A stretch of DNA of 64,000 nt from Saccharina japonica (Eukaryota; Sar; Phaeophyceae; Laminariales; Laminariaceae): positions 775,094 to 839,093 of the forward strand of contig MEHQ01002813.1 of assembly GCA_008828725.1 (NCBI GenBank), given 5' to 3'. A program made the position numbers and the translations under genes. Shown in pieces: positions 31,806-43,500 of this stretch. How positions within the stretch are numbered: position 1 is the stretch's first letter; each line of letters starts with the position of its first letter. The notes below the pieces were generated by a model. That model did no database searches and was not told the DNA's origin. It saw only the letters and a program-made list of their open reading frames with translations.

Positions 31806-32389
31806 TTTATATTTTGTTTGTTTGTTCGTTTCTTGTTGACTTGCTCACTGCGAGGGGGTAGTACCGGCTCTTGACACCGTTCTTTGTAGAAGCAGGAAGG
31901 AGATGTCAGATGGTGTGACTTGGTCCCCGTATCGGTCTTGTAGCAGAGACGGGAATATGATATTTTCATCGCCTTGACAACGATTTTTCTCTTTTCCTCT
32001 CTTCTAGTGTCTTCTTTCTTGCTTTCTTGCTTTTTGCCTCGTTCCTCCTTTTTGAAACCGCCCTATGCCGATGTTTTCGGTTTCTTCGCGTTGCCCCGGC
32101 CGTGCAGCAGTTATCTGTTCCTCTCTTGGGCACGTGTGTTTCCTTGCTTCTAGGGGCGCTTCTGTCTCCCTGCGTCATTTGTATTCTGTTTCGTTTCATA
32201 ATTCGTTTCTTTTTTTTTTTTGTCTTTTAGTTCTTATTTTTCGGTTCGGCGTGTGTCGTTGTGTTCTCGTACCCGGTACGTTAGCATCTCACTTGCTTTG
32301 CCCATTGATTTGCGTTTATTTTGTTTTGGTTTCTCTCTGTTTCACAGTCTGTGACCACATAATTTGTATCACTCTAGGATTAGGAATCA
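31764..32389. mobile_element. Inverted-repeat-bounded segment (arms ~42 bp)
   Basis: The left arm 31764-31805 (GATTCCTAATCCTAGGGAG to GTGGTCACAGACT) is the near-perfect inverse of 32346-32389. They enclose a pyrimidine-rich 540-bp interior with no convincing gene. Related ends with GTGGTCACA occur near 34870 and 59614. Confidence 0.6.
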
Positions 32390-32621
32390 GAAAACACACT
32401 GGGTCGTACTGATGTGGTTGGGTAGAAAGAACGGGTTTAATGTGAAGACAACACACACAGAGAATGTGAGAAAGGGAAAACAACATACCAGGTAACAAAT
32501 GAAACGCAAATGAACGGCTAAGGCAAGTGAAATATCAACGCACCGGGTACGAGGATATAAAGACACGAGCCAAACCAAAACATAAGAACAAAAGAGTCGT
32601 ACTTATACGTATACAACGGAG

Positions 32622-32979
32622 TCGGTCGCCCCGATGGCCTAGAGGTAACCTCGAACGCTTCTGAACGTTGATGTCTGGAGTTCGAATCTCACGTGGGTCG
32701 GACTTTTGAGTTTATTTGCAAAAAAAAATAAAAAACGGAATCAACTGCTGAGAGCGCCAATTAATAGTAGCGTGGGTAGGCACAATTCGATGCGAGTCGA
32801 CGAGGGAAGGAAAGGCTGAAGTCTTCTCGCGATAAAAATGCAAGGCAAGAACCGTAGTGGGGGAGGAGGGAGAGGAGCCTACTTTGTGACCCCGGATCTG
32901 AGTTACGACTAGGGAGGAGAGAGAAAGGAAGGGCGAAGATAATAAATGGGATGGACAAAAAAAAAAAAAAAAAAAAAAA
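32622..32979 (+). mobile_element. tRNA-derived SINE-like element, copy 1
   Basis: The head GTCGCCCCGATGGCCTAGAGG has a consensus-like RNA polymerase III A box (TGGCCTAGAGG, 32635-32645), and GAGTTCGAATC at 32678-32688 is a good B box. The body contains GAGAGCGCC, CTTCTCGCGATAAAAATGCA and GATCTGAGTTACGAC. It ends GATAATAAATGGGATGGAC and a run of about 23 A. Internal promoter plus unique body plus poly(A) is the SINE layout. It would be copied by a LINE in trans; no LINE is visible here. Confidence 0.82.
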
Positions 32980-33680
32980 CGTGCTGGGCCAGCTTAAAAA
33001 CGGACAGTGCGGTGGGTTGGCTATGCCCCGCTCAATATTACGAATTTGGACGTGATTGTTTTACACGATGTTGATCACGCACCAGCCAACAAACGGAAAG
33101 CTTGCCTTTTTTTTATGTTTCGTTCGAGAGATATGACCGATACAAATAGTCGAAAAAATACTAAAGTGGTCATAACTTTCGTGAAACAAAAAAAGATAAA
33201 AAAAAGGCAGGCTTTCCGTTTCAGTGCACATGCCATTCAAATACGACGTTAATTTTCAGAGGAACTTCACAAAAAAAAGTGGGGCATCGCAGTAAACCAC
33301 TCGCTCTCGTCACTACTTGTTTATTGTATAGGAAACGTTTTGCCAAAATCTCTTGATGGGTGACGAATTGACAAGTGCAACTGATATCGATCGTCTCCTT
33401 GGGGGGATTCAGCCTTGTCCACACCAATTTCTATCTTGATCGGGAAAGACGTTTTTGTTTAGCCGTCATACGGATTTGAGGTCAAAATGTCCCCAAAAAA
33501 TGGTACTTTTGAGGTTTCTTGGATATCTCAGCGACATCGAGTCGGATTCTAGAAAAGTTGGAACCTGCCTGTCCGCTGTGGTGTCAGGGTCAGTGCTTCC
33601 AGTTTTCAAGTCCAAACTTCCAGTGTTTCACGCGATACGACTTTAAGAAGCTTTGTCCGTTTTTTGGCTGGCCCAGCTCG
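32980..33680. mobile_element. Second copy of the CGAGCTGGGCCAGCC element (701 bp)
   Basis: The left end reads CGTGCTGGGCCAGC and lies directly against the poly(A) tail of the preceding SINE-like element. The right end GCTGGCCCAGCTCG is followed by TA. It shares ordered internal blocks with 24287-25029 but is substantially diverged, so the family is old. Confidence 0.75.
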
Positions 33681-33841
33681 TATATATATACTATAATACG
33701 CGTATATATATCACGTACTTTTTACATATTTATCACCCCATTCATTATCTTCGCCCGTATTTTGTCTCCCTCGTATTAATAATATGGAGCACCATCATAA
33801 CTACCTGGTATTATATATGTACATATATACTTCTCCCAGCC

Positions 33842-34177
33842 GGTCGCCCCGGTAGAGTAGTGGTCAGCTTCAAAGACTACCATTGGTACCCAGGATCGAA
33901 TCCCACCGTGGTGAGAGATTTTGTCTTGATTAATAAAAATAAAAAGGAACCAATTGCTGAGAGCGCCTTCGTGGCGTGGGTAGGCGGAATCCGACGCAAG
34001 TCGACGAGGGAAGAAAGTGCTGAAACCTTCTCGCGATAAAAATGCAAGGCAAGAACCGTAGTGGGGGGGAAGGGAGAAGAGCCTACTTTGTGACCGCGGA
34101 TCTGAGTTACGACCAGGAAGGAAAGAGAAAGGAAGGGCGAAGATAATAAAGGGGATGGACAAAAAAAAAAAAAAAAA
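33842..34177 (+). mobile_element. tRNA-derived SINE-like element, copy 2
   Basis: It has the GGTCGCCCCGGTAGAGTAGTGG head with an A-box-like start, B box GGATCGAATCCC (33893-33904), and the same body as the first copy with small indels. The 3' end is GATAATAAAGGGGATGGAC plus 17 A. The B box departs from GGTTCGAATCC at one base. Confidence 0.82.
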
Positions 34178-34189
34178 CTAGTTTTGTTT

Positions 34190-34468
34190 TCCGTCGTAAC
34201 TCAGATCCGGGGTCACTAAAGTATGCTCTTCTCCCCCCTCCCCACTTGTATTGCATTTTTATCGCGAGAATATTTCAGCACTCTTTTGCCTCGTCGACTT
34301 GCGTCGGATTCCGCCTACTCACGACACGAAGGCGCTCTCAGCAATGAATTGGTTCCTTTTTAATTTTTCAAATAAAGTAACTTTCTCACCACGGTGGGAT
34401 TCGAACTTGAGTACCATTGCCAGTAGTCTTTGAAGCTGACCACTCCTCGTAATCTACCGGGGCGACCA
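34190..34468 (-). mobile_element. tRNA-derived SINE-like element, copy 3, inverted, 3'-truncated
   Basis: Read on the minus strand it starts GGTCGCCCCGGTAGATTACG, has the B box GTTCGAATCCCACC, and matches the body of copies 1 and 2 to GATCTGAGTTACGACGG. The pyrimidine/GATAATAAA and poly(A) end is missing. It sits head-to-tail opposite to copy 2, tail ends together. Confidence 0.8.
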
Positions 34469-34612
34469 GCAAAATAATGTTATTAATATACCAGGTATAT
34501 ATTAATATTTAATACGTAGTAAAAATCGGGAAACATATGGTTCTGTCTCTGCCGTAGGTCCTATTTACTATATACTCTGTACGTTCCCCCGTAATATTCA
34601 TAGGTGTAACTC

Positions 34613-34782
34613 AGATCCGGGGTCAATACGTACACTCTTCTCCTCCCTCCCCACTATGGCATCATACCTGCCTTGCATTTTTATCGCGAGGAGATTTCAG
34701 CACTACTTTCTTCCCTCGTAGACTTTTATAAATTTTTATACGTCAAATTGGGCCTACCAACGCTATAATAGGCGGCTCTCGA
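34613..34782 (-). mobile_element. SINE-like fragment, body only, inverted
   Basis: Contains the reverse complement of GACCCCGGATCTGAGTTAC, CTCGCGATAAAAATGCAAGG and a GAGAGCCGCC block. The tRNA-like head is absent. Confidence 0.75.
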
Positions 34783-35734
34783 CAACAGTTGTTGTTGTTG
34801 TTGTCTTCACATTAAACTCCTTTCAGTTGCTAATCCCTATAGTCTGATCTAGCAAGATCACAGCCCGTGGTCACAAAAGTGCTAGAGCCATCAGAGAATC
34901 CTAAAGAACACGCACACTTAGCAGGGAAATGATACACAAGTCCGAAGAGGTACACCTAAAATCCCTACAGCATGTTATGCGTGTCCAAAACTGAGCTACA
35001 CGCCCGCAATCTCCATTCGACTACAGTACAGCAGCATCGCCCCCCCCCCCACTCTTTACCAATGAATTTGCCGACTACAGCGTAACTACTGTCTGAAGTA
35101 CTGTCTGTACAAAAACACACGGTTGGCGTGGGACCAAGATGGAGCACGCAGCTGTTGTCTGAAGTGCTGCCAGAATGACGGTCCGCGAGCACACAGTGAA
35201 CAAGAACAGCCAACCAAAGCCATCACGTCAATTGACAATTACCCGAATCTATCCTAAACGTCTGTGTTAGGCACAGCATTATAAACATCGACACTGATTA
35301 GGAATCGTTCCACATTGAAGGGGTCTTCCACGATCAGGCACATAATTAAGGCACCCGGGGTGCCCGCGCCATCTCTGCCGCGTCTCTCTACAAAACTAGT
35401 GACGTCATCCACACAGACCAAACAACAAAATTCAGGGAGAAAAAACGAAATAGTTTGTCAACAAAAAATGATTGTCCGTTCGCGACGGGTCGATGTCATC
35501 CGTGCTCCGGATGGCTTCTCCGCGCTGCTGTGCTGCTGCTGTGGCGTGCTGTTGTGCTCCGGCGCGCCGCCCCGGTGCCGCTTGGCCAGTCCCAGCTCGA
35601 CCACACTCGACCCGCTCCGTCCGTACACGCCCTCGTTGCTGTCCTTCCCAGTCGGCTCCTCGCTTTCTCCCTCGTTGCACTCAGGGTGCCTGGTCTGGAA
35701 AGTAATAGGTGTCATTAGAGAATACAAATATCTA

Positions 35735-35836
35735 TACGGAGACTCGAACCCCTGACTTAGACCTTAGCATTATCCGTGGATACCTGCTACATACTGCTTG
35801 CTATGGTATATACGTCATATACCACCGGGGCGACCG
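35735..35836 (-). mobile_element. SINE head fragment with B box
   Basis: On the minus strand it begins GGTCGCCCCGGTGGTATATG and ends with GGGGTTCGAGTCTCCG. The distance between head and B box is longer than in a tRNA and I cannot fold a cloverleaf, so this reads as a relic of the same SINE-like family and not as a tRNA gene. Confidence 0.5.
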
Positions 35837-35886
35837 ACCTGCATTTTGTTTTTTATAGTTATGAATATACTATTGATAGTGGGTGC

Positions 35887-36485
35887 CAGGGCATTAATTA
35901 GGTGTTGCGCCGTTGCGCTGGCGCAACTTTTGAGCAAAAAAAACGCTTTGCGCAACAGTCGCCGCGAGGCTGGTTGCGCGCAGCGCAACACGCGATTTTA
36001 GGCACGCAACAATCTCCGCCGCAGGCGTAAAATTATTTTTTTGTTGCGCACTTTTTTCTCGCCGGAGGCGAGAAACAATTTTGGGGCTTTTTTTGTCCAA
36101 ATAGTTTAGGCCCCATGTCCTATACGCCTTTGTCGAAAACAAGGATTAGGCACCTTTTGCTATTCGCCGTAGGATTTTAATATTTCCAGGTACCTTTCCT
36201 ATTCGCCGCAGCCAATAATAAATTTAAGGCTTTTTTACTTGGTTTTCAGGCGTATATTCGCGCACATATTGGAAATGTTTCGCCTCCGGCGGCCATCCGG
36301 AGGCCCTCCGGGGGCCCTCCCGAGAGACCCCACCGTGGGGGGCTCGGGGGGCCCCTGCGGGGGGCTTGCACGCCTGCGGCGCAACACGCGCCGAAGGCGT
36401 GTTGCGCTGCGCACAACGCACAACACCACGTGCGTCGCCTCTTGCGCTGCGCGCAACAGACGCCGAGCCACTAATTAATGCCCAG
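35887..36485. mobile_element. hAT-like non-autonomous element, 599 bp
   Basis: The left end is CAGGGCATTAATTAG and the right end read inward is CTGGGCATTAATTAG. The flanks GTGGGTGC (35879-35886) and GTGGGTAC (36486-36493) match at seven of eight bases. An 8-bp target duplication and a CAGGG-type end are hAT signatures. Inside, GTTGCGC or GCGCAAC recurs at least eight times near both ends, as expected of transposase-binding subterminal repeats. Several short GC hairpins lie between, for example CTCGCCGGAGGCGAG. No transposase is present. Confidence 0.8.
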
Positions 36486-36493
36486 GTGGGTAC

Positions 36494-38041
36494 CCCCCTA
36501 TTTAAGAGAGATGTGGTACGGTACAGGCCGAAAACAACTTTCTTTCTTATCAACAGTGGGAAATCTATACTAGCTTTAGTGTGAGCGGGTCCAGCCGATT
36601 TGGTCTCTTTTATGTGCACTACAGTATGTTAGTTAGTGTGCCATCTCTTAAGTCCGGGTACCCACGTACCCACGACTCGTGGCTGTATATGTATCACAAG
36701 TGGACTCCGCCGGCGGCCTAGTGAAGATCGCCGACGTAGCTAAGACCCGCAAGCAAAGACAATTTACTCCAAAAGGCAGTTTACGATACCAACAGCCCGT
36801 TAAGGATGTTCGATTAATCCCTAACCCCTATAACGCAATGCCTAATCGGAAACTAACAACCACGATTGACAACGTAATACATTCCAGAGGCGAGGTGTAC
36901 TCCGAGTGCTGAGAGTACTGAAGCGTTAGCGAGCTGCTGTTATCGTGAGCGTGAGAGCAGTACCGATGGCCCAAAGGCTGCGAGTGCCGACCGGAATGGG
37001 AGTATAAGCAGTACAGAGCCCAAGACTCCTAGTACAGACAGTACCCGCACTATACTATCGAACACCGAAATGAGTGGGAGGGCAGGCAACATCAGCAGTA
37101 CAGACCGAATCACTGGGAGTGGCAGTAAATTATCCCACGATACTGCTGAACTGTACTTCAAGGGTCGGTATTCTAGAGGAGGTTGTTTCCAGACTTTTCA
37201 GATTTCTCGGTATATTCTGAGTTCTGTGTGAAACTTAGTATCGAGATGCGGAGGAGGCGTTCTGTCGAAATTTCTGCTAAATGAACAGAGCGGAAGACAT
37301 TTGGAACATCATCTGGGGAATTATTCCGTCTAAAGGTCGTTCGATAATAACGGCGGGAAGTGGCCGAGTTGCCCCCGCCGTGGGCAATTTTCTTCAACGT
37401 TTGCACTCGTCGTTGAACCATCTATGGATGTTTCGACAAGGGGTAGAGGGGAACTACTTTTGCTTGTGTTGCCGAGAAGGCCTTCTGTTTAGTCATACCA
37501 ATCGGTGGGGCGAAATGCCTTTGGTCTAGGTACGTGTCTTCATACTGGGCTATTATATTATTTTTTGTGATTCTACGAAAAACATAAAGGATTTCGAAAT
37601 TTCTTGATTTTCCCGGTTTTCTCATATGACTATCTATCCCTGTAGATTCTTCCTGTGGACAGACACAGGTACGAGCAGGATCCACAGCAGTACATCTCTT
37701 GAAAATTGGTTGGTCACTGGTTGCTTGCTTTTGCCTTGCACAACATTCACGCCTGTCCATTCTAGCCGAATACATCCACACGCACATAGAAGACTGCAGT
37801 CCCGTGAGCAGATGGGGCGTCGTGGCGGTGCGGGAGCTCGGCGTAAAGAAGTAGCTTTCGCTCGAGACCAAACTCAGCTCCTATTACACACCGTTAGGGA
37901 GGATATTTATACGGGTGGGCTGTTCACGTATATTGCATTGCTTTGCTCTATAGGGAGCACCTCGTGGTGGGATCAAGGTGCGGGCGTAAACCCAACCCAA
38001 CCCCCAACCACTGTAGAATACACGCTCGAAAAAAATGAAAA
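36494..38041. other. No recognisable gene
   Basis: A run of AGTAC/CAGTAC words is frequent at about 36950-37140. A 77-codon plus frame at 36679-36912 (VDSAGGLVKIADVAKTRKQRQF) and an 82-codon frame at 37281-37529 have a protein-like look but no family I recognise. Confidence 0.35.
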
Positions 38042-38049
38042 CAAAACAA

Positions 38050-38941
38050 GGGCATTTGACAAAAAGGGGGACACCCCCATATATCGTAACAAAAGGGGGG
38101 ACACTACCAAGCACCGGCGGCGAGGTTATTTTTAAAGAGGCGGTCGTCAATTCCAATCCAACGGCCCAGCGCATTAACGATATACTCAAGTCATATATTA
38201 ACCATCACTCTGACCGAACAGCTCAACAGCTCATTTTCTGGTACAATAAGACTCTCCTCTCCTTTACGCCATGGTACGTACCTGATATACGCGTATACGT
38301 ATACGGCGGTACCGGCACGGCTACATGTATACGTACAGCAGCCAGCAGTAGTACCAGAGGAGTACTACTATCCTTTGTTACGTATATATATTTACGTATA
38401 CTCGTATATATATATGTTGGTGATTTTTGAGGACAACAGGGCACAGGGCGCCAACCAATGTATGCTGATCTGCTGGCCACATTTGCCTAAGTATGGGCCG
38501 TTGGTCTTTTCGACGTTAGACGTCGTCTGTTGGGCGTGCCACAACAACCAGAACATGGAGTGGTCACTTACCCATGTTTTGTTTTACGCAGAAAGGGGGA
38601 TATCTCTCCGCAGCGTTACAAAAAGGGGGACATTGGGTGAAAAGGGGGACTTTCCCAAAATAAGTAGATGGAAAGGGGGATACCCTCGCGTAGGCATAAC
38701 AAAAACGGGGATATGTTTACACACCCCTTTTGATCGCTCTCGTTCACCCGCTAAACACATGAAAAAAAGAAAAGAAAAAAAAGCTGTGGATGGTAGGGAG
38801 ATGCCATGTGAGTGTGGCAAACGCATCAGGTTTTAATTTCGAGTCGAATTGACAGAGTACATAGGCGTACCAGGCGGCTAAAATCGATGTCCCCCTTTTT
38901 GTCACGATATAGGGGGGTGTACCCCTTTTTGTAAAATCCCC
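38050..38941. mobile_element. Non-autonomous DNA transposon, 892 bp, 8-bp target duplication
   Basis: Long terminal inverted repeats (about 54 bp each: 38050-38103 and 38888-38941) begin GGGCATTTGACAAAAAG and GGGGATTTTACAAAAAG. The flanks CAAAACAA at 38042-38049 and 38942-38949 are identical, a clean 8-bp duplication as made by hAT or P-type transposases. The motif AAAGGGGGA recurs inside the ends and again about five times at 38590-38715, giving an internal motif array. A 153-codon frame at 38375-38836 is mostly translated repeat. Confidence 0.85.
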
Positions 38942-38949
38942 CAAAACAA

Positions 38950-39507
38950 ACTACGAGTACGACATCGAGACAAAATACGGCGACAGCGCGTACTCTCGTG
39001 CATCAAATATTATCTTAACTTTCCATGTACGATACAGTAGTACGGAGCAGATGTTCAGAAAGTTGTAGTTAAGAATGTCAGGCTGAGGTTGTTCGAAATT
39101 AAAGAAATTACAGGTGGGTAAGAAATTGTGCTCAACTCCAGGAGGAAAGAAGAATTCACTCCCGCCGCCCGGAAAAATAATAAACTGTCCAAACGCCTCT
39201 CAGGGCGTAGGAAGACCGGCAGTCAGTAGCAGGGGGGGAACCTTAACCCACCTTATTTGGGGACACACTACTTGGAATTAGGGTGGGTTTTCGTTTCAGT
39301 TCTGAATGGGTTAACGCCAAACGTGCGTAACGTAGATCGGGTCGGTTGAGTGGCTGTTCTGGCTACAATACCACAACATATGTACTGCTGTACAAATATA
39401 TATCATACAGAGTAAGGGAGGCAAGAATAAAAATGCCGCCTTGCGCGCCTCTGGAAAATAAAAATCTGACTATTGAGAACCTCGCGTTTTTCACGCCTTC
39501 GGACAAT
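38950..39507. other. No recognisable gene
   Basis: Nothing supported. The sequence lies between the 892-bp transposon and a fragment of the segmental-duplication 3' flank. Confidence 0.35.
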
Positions 39508-39618
39508 AACAAACTGAATTTAAGAAACTCTGCTCAAACCCGAACAAAAATAAGCATTGAGCCTTAGCCGAAATAATAGTTTCGTATCATATGATATATA
39601 TATGTCGCGTACTGTACC
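39508..39618 (+). repeat. Fragment of the segmental-duplication 3' flank
   Basis: AAGAAACTCTGCTCAAACC, AAAAATAAGCATTGAGCCTTAGCCGAAA and TGTCGCGTACTGTA match 16236-16319 and 42729-42811 in the same orientation. It lies 0.9 kb before the second full copy, so this part is repeated independently of the gene. Confidence 0.78.
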
Positions 39619-39619
39619 A

Positions 39620-40529
39620 CACCCTTTTGGGCCGAATTTCAAAGCTTGATTTCTCCACAATGAACCTTATGCCACTAGGAAATTATTCGTTTTCGGAAAG
39701 CTCTGGACGATAGGAATCCAACGCTTCCCTATTCGGCACTAAGCCTTTGCTTGTTGTGCAGATACCGGGCTTTGAATATCTGTCCGGTGTGTATTACCAC
39801 AGCAGTGGTGGTGTACCGCAGTTTCGCCGCATTTCGAGCCAGAAATACCGACTCATCCATCCTGCATAACTTACTTGTACCAACGATGTGTGTCTTCTCT
39901 TTCGAATCTGTAAGCAATTGTTAGTTTGCACATCCACCTGACAATACACTCCGGCAGCACGGCCGCAGTGGCACTCTTCCACCCCCAGCATGTGTGCGTG
40001 GCCCGACCCCAACCTGTCCGAATCCGGCTGTTTTGGACTAAACAAAATACCACACAACCATGATGCAATGCTGCTACCATACCTCTCAGAGCTCCAACGC
40101 CCGCGAGGACCAGAAGACGCTTCAGGGCCATTATTTTCCGCACTTACTTGTTGGCCTGGTGTCGGCACGGCTCATCTCGAGGTGAGGTGTGAAAGGTGCG
40201 CCTGTACTCGCACCATGATCCCGGACCCCGCCAAAAACATCCTGCTCCCCAATGACAGGGAGATGGACTCGGCGGAATTTCCTTATTTACGTGGTTTTAA
40301 AATCGAGTGCAACACCTATCCTTATTACACCATGGGACACCTGTGTTTTACACACTCCTCCCGCCCTTCCTCTTGCCTTTCATCGGACGACCCAAGCGCC
40401 GTGACGAGACGACAGCAGGTGCGTGAACAAAGCGTTATCGGTAAGGAACGGGTGATTATTTGGTGTGTTGGACCGCTTCGGCCTGTGTGGATCGAGAGTT
40501 GAGAGGGTTGCAAGGAAAAACACCATCGT
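39620..40529. other. No recognisable gene
   Basis: A 170-codon plus frame at 39990-40502 has no motif I can name (it includes CERCACTRTMIPDPAKNILLPNDREMD). It could be a small exon or chance. It lies directly before the duplication boundary and has no counterpart before copy 1. Confidence 0.35.
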
Positions 40530-40532
40530 TCA

Positions 40533-43500
40533 CCCATCCTTTTGTCGCGTTGTTGTCTCTTGGTCATAACGTCTCTTGAACGTTGCGTCTTTTGATGTAT
40601 GTATCTGCCCGGCTTATGTATCTCTCTGTCTCTTGAGCGTGGTGGTACTTATTTTCTGCTCGAGCAATTTCTCTCATTCTGTGCTGTGTGTGTGGCGTGT
40701 GGAAGGGACGGTGAAGATAGCTAAACCGATTCATGCGCAATCGTCTATCGATCCCATTGCCACCAAACCACACAGCATGGCGAACGTAGCAGGAGCAGGA
40801 GCAGGAGCAGGAGATGTCAACGGCAGCGAGAGCAGAAACGACAACAACTGCACCGCAGAACGAGACCGACGATGTGAGAGCAAGAGTATGGTAGCAGCGA
40901 TTCAGTTTTGGTTGCTCTCTCTGCCTCGTCGTGTCGTGAAAAAGGCTCAAACTCGTGCTCGATCGCTCGCTTCCCATTCGTTTACGTTTTCCTTGTTCCC
41001 AGATCCGTGGGAATATGCCCGCCACATTATCAACCAGGCGATTCCGCCAACGTATGCCATTATTCAGATGCACCTGGGGGACGGAGTAACACGGACGAAA
41101 TCCGGCGACAGACTAGAGCACACAGAGATGGACTGTGCCCGACGGTGGGCGCACACCTACCCAGACAGGGATAGACCCGCTCACCCACCAATGCGTGAAC
41201 CCGGGAAGAAGTGGCGATTTATCGGGCCAGAACCAGAGATCACGGAACCTAATGCCTTAGATATTTATGTCGCGGAATACCGGACACTTCGCAAGGCTCG
41301 TATTTCGGAAGCCGATGTGGTTGTGTTTCGGGAGGGGATGGCATTCCCAACGAGGGAACTTCTCTCTGTCGTAAACACGGCACACGCGGTCCTGGTGGTA
41401 CGAGGGGAAAATGATTACTTTTATCTCCGCGATGACTTCGTGCTGTCCGCACGCGAGGAAGAGGCGCTGGTGGAGTGGGGGATAGGACGGCCACTGTTCG
41501 CAAATTCTGTACTCGCGGTAGGGGGCACGCTTCTGGTAGTGTTTATCGAGAAGTTGTGGGGGCCAGCGGTGGTGGGGACGCTTCTCGTGGCAACGGCCGG
41601 GTACCGCGTCCAGGGCGTGCTGACCAAAGTCTTGAGGATCAGGTCGCCCGAGTGGAAAAGTAAACACAAGCTCGTTCCTAGCGGGATACACGGGACGGAG
41701 CGGGTGATGCAGGGCATACTGGTGACGCTCGTGGTGCTCGCCGACCTGCTGGACCACAGGGTGTTGCTGCTGACGGCCCTGACCTTAGCGTCCGTGAAGG
41801 TGGTTTTACTGGAATGTATAGGTCAGGCCCAGCTGACCTGGGGACGTGAGAAATACAACAGCGTCTTGCGCGCACAGCTCGGGGTGTTGACATGCGTGTG
41901 CGTGGGTTTCGTGGCTTTCCTGTGGTTGGCGTACATCTTTGCGGCGTTTTTAGGCTGTATGATGTTTGGTTTAGTAGTGTTTTCAGTGTACCTCTCGGTG
42001 ATGCCGGGCTGTTTTGGGTATTGGTGTCGAGATAAGGATGCTAGGCGTTTTCAAGGCAGGTGGATCACAGTATCTATGGCACTAGTATTCTTCGGAAGCG
42101 CTGGAGGGGGGATCTGGATGACGGTGTTGGGCTGGGACGATGCGGACCTCAAGTTTGATTGGAAATCGCTGCAACCCTGGTGGTGGTTGGTGTCTATGCC
42201 CTATTCGTTTTCGACGGGTGCCAGGTTTACAGGTCTTTGTTTCCGGTTGCTTACGGTCTATTTAATCGGGTTTCTCATTGTTATCCGGGTGTTTTCGTTC
42301 AGGATCGGCAGTGACGGGGATAGTGTTACAGGGTTGGGCGAGAGGAAGCGTGAGCGTAAGAAGGAGGATTCTCCGGGTTTTAGTCACTACGACGAAAACT
42401 CCATCCCTTCCCGAAACCTGCTCGTGGCGGACGTAGGGCAGCCGGCGCCCGTGGCGTCCATTGTGTAATTTGAATGTATTTGAAAACTAGACTAAGGGGA
42501 CACCGTTTGCCGATCTGTCTGCGATCCAGGCGCTGCACGCCGGTATTGTGGCTACAAGCGCGGCCGTAAGCCGAACGGAAACAGTATGCCTACAAGTCCT
42601 GTCTGAATCCAGAGGAGTGGTGTATGGGAAGAGGAAGCTTTTGTTTTTTCAAGGTTGCCAGTTTGAAAAAAATGGTATATAATATATTTGGACGCTCCTG
42701 ATCGCCGCCGCTCCGTGCTCCATATTAAACTGGATTCAAGAAACTCTGCTCAAATCCAAGCGAAAATTAGCTTCGAGCCTTAGCCAAAAAAGGAGATCAT
42801 CTGTCGCGTACTGCTGTAGCACCTTACTCTCCCACTGTAAATTTAGTGTTGATTTTGACATCCACCGTTGACTACTGCACAACCGTGACCGCTGCGAAAT
42901 CAGCCAAGCAACGTCCCGTTCGTAGTGCTGGGCGATGGCGTCTTCGCAGGAAGCGCTTCAATCCACGCGGACATCCTGTCCGAGCGAGCGGACACGCAAC
43001 ACAATAATAGAGGAACACGGGTCAGCTTGTTTGTGTTTGATGGGCAAGGGCTTCCCCATCCCTGGCGCAAGCATACCGTGCCGAAAATAGTCCAACAAGA
43101 ATCTTGTACCTAGGAAGCAGGCTGGCCTCTGTTTTCACCGAAACAACCACCTCTTGGATCTGAGCGCCGTCCTTACAAGAACGCTCTACGTAGCCTCGCC
43201 TGCTTCGTCGGCCTGGGACTCGTCTGTTTAGAGGTAATATTTGTTAACAGGAAAAACAGTACAGCAAGGTGGATTCGGTGGAGTATCTCGTCAAGCAATC
43301 GCCAACAATTAGCGCGTTGTCAAACATCGTGTGAGGAGAGCGGTGGAAAACAAGAGAACCTATCTGAACACGAACGACACTAAGTGAAACAATAGTAGTG
43401 CGACAACCTCAAACACTATGCTGCCGCGTGTGAGTTGTGGCAGGCCGTTGGCGCTTGCGGGTGGTTCCGGGCCAGTACGAGGCGACGGTTCGGACGCTTC

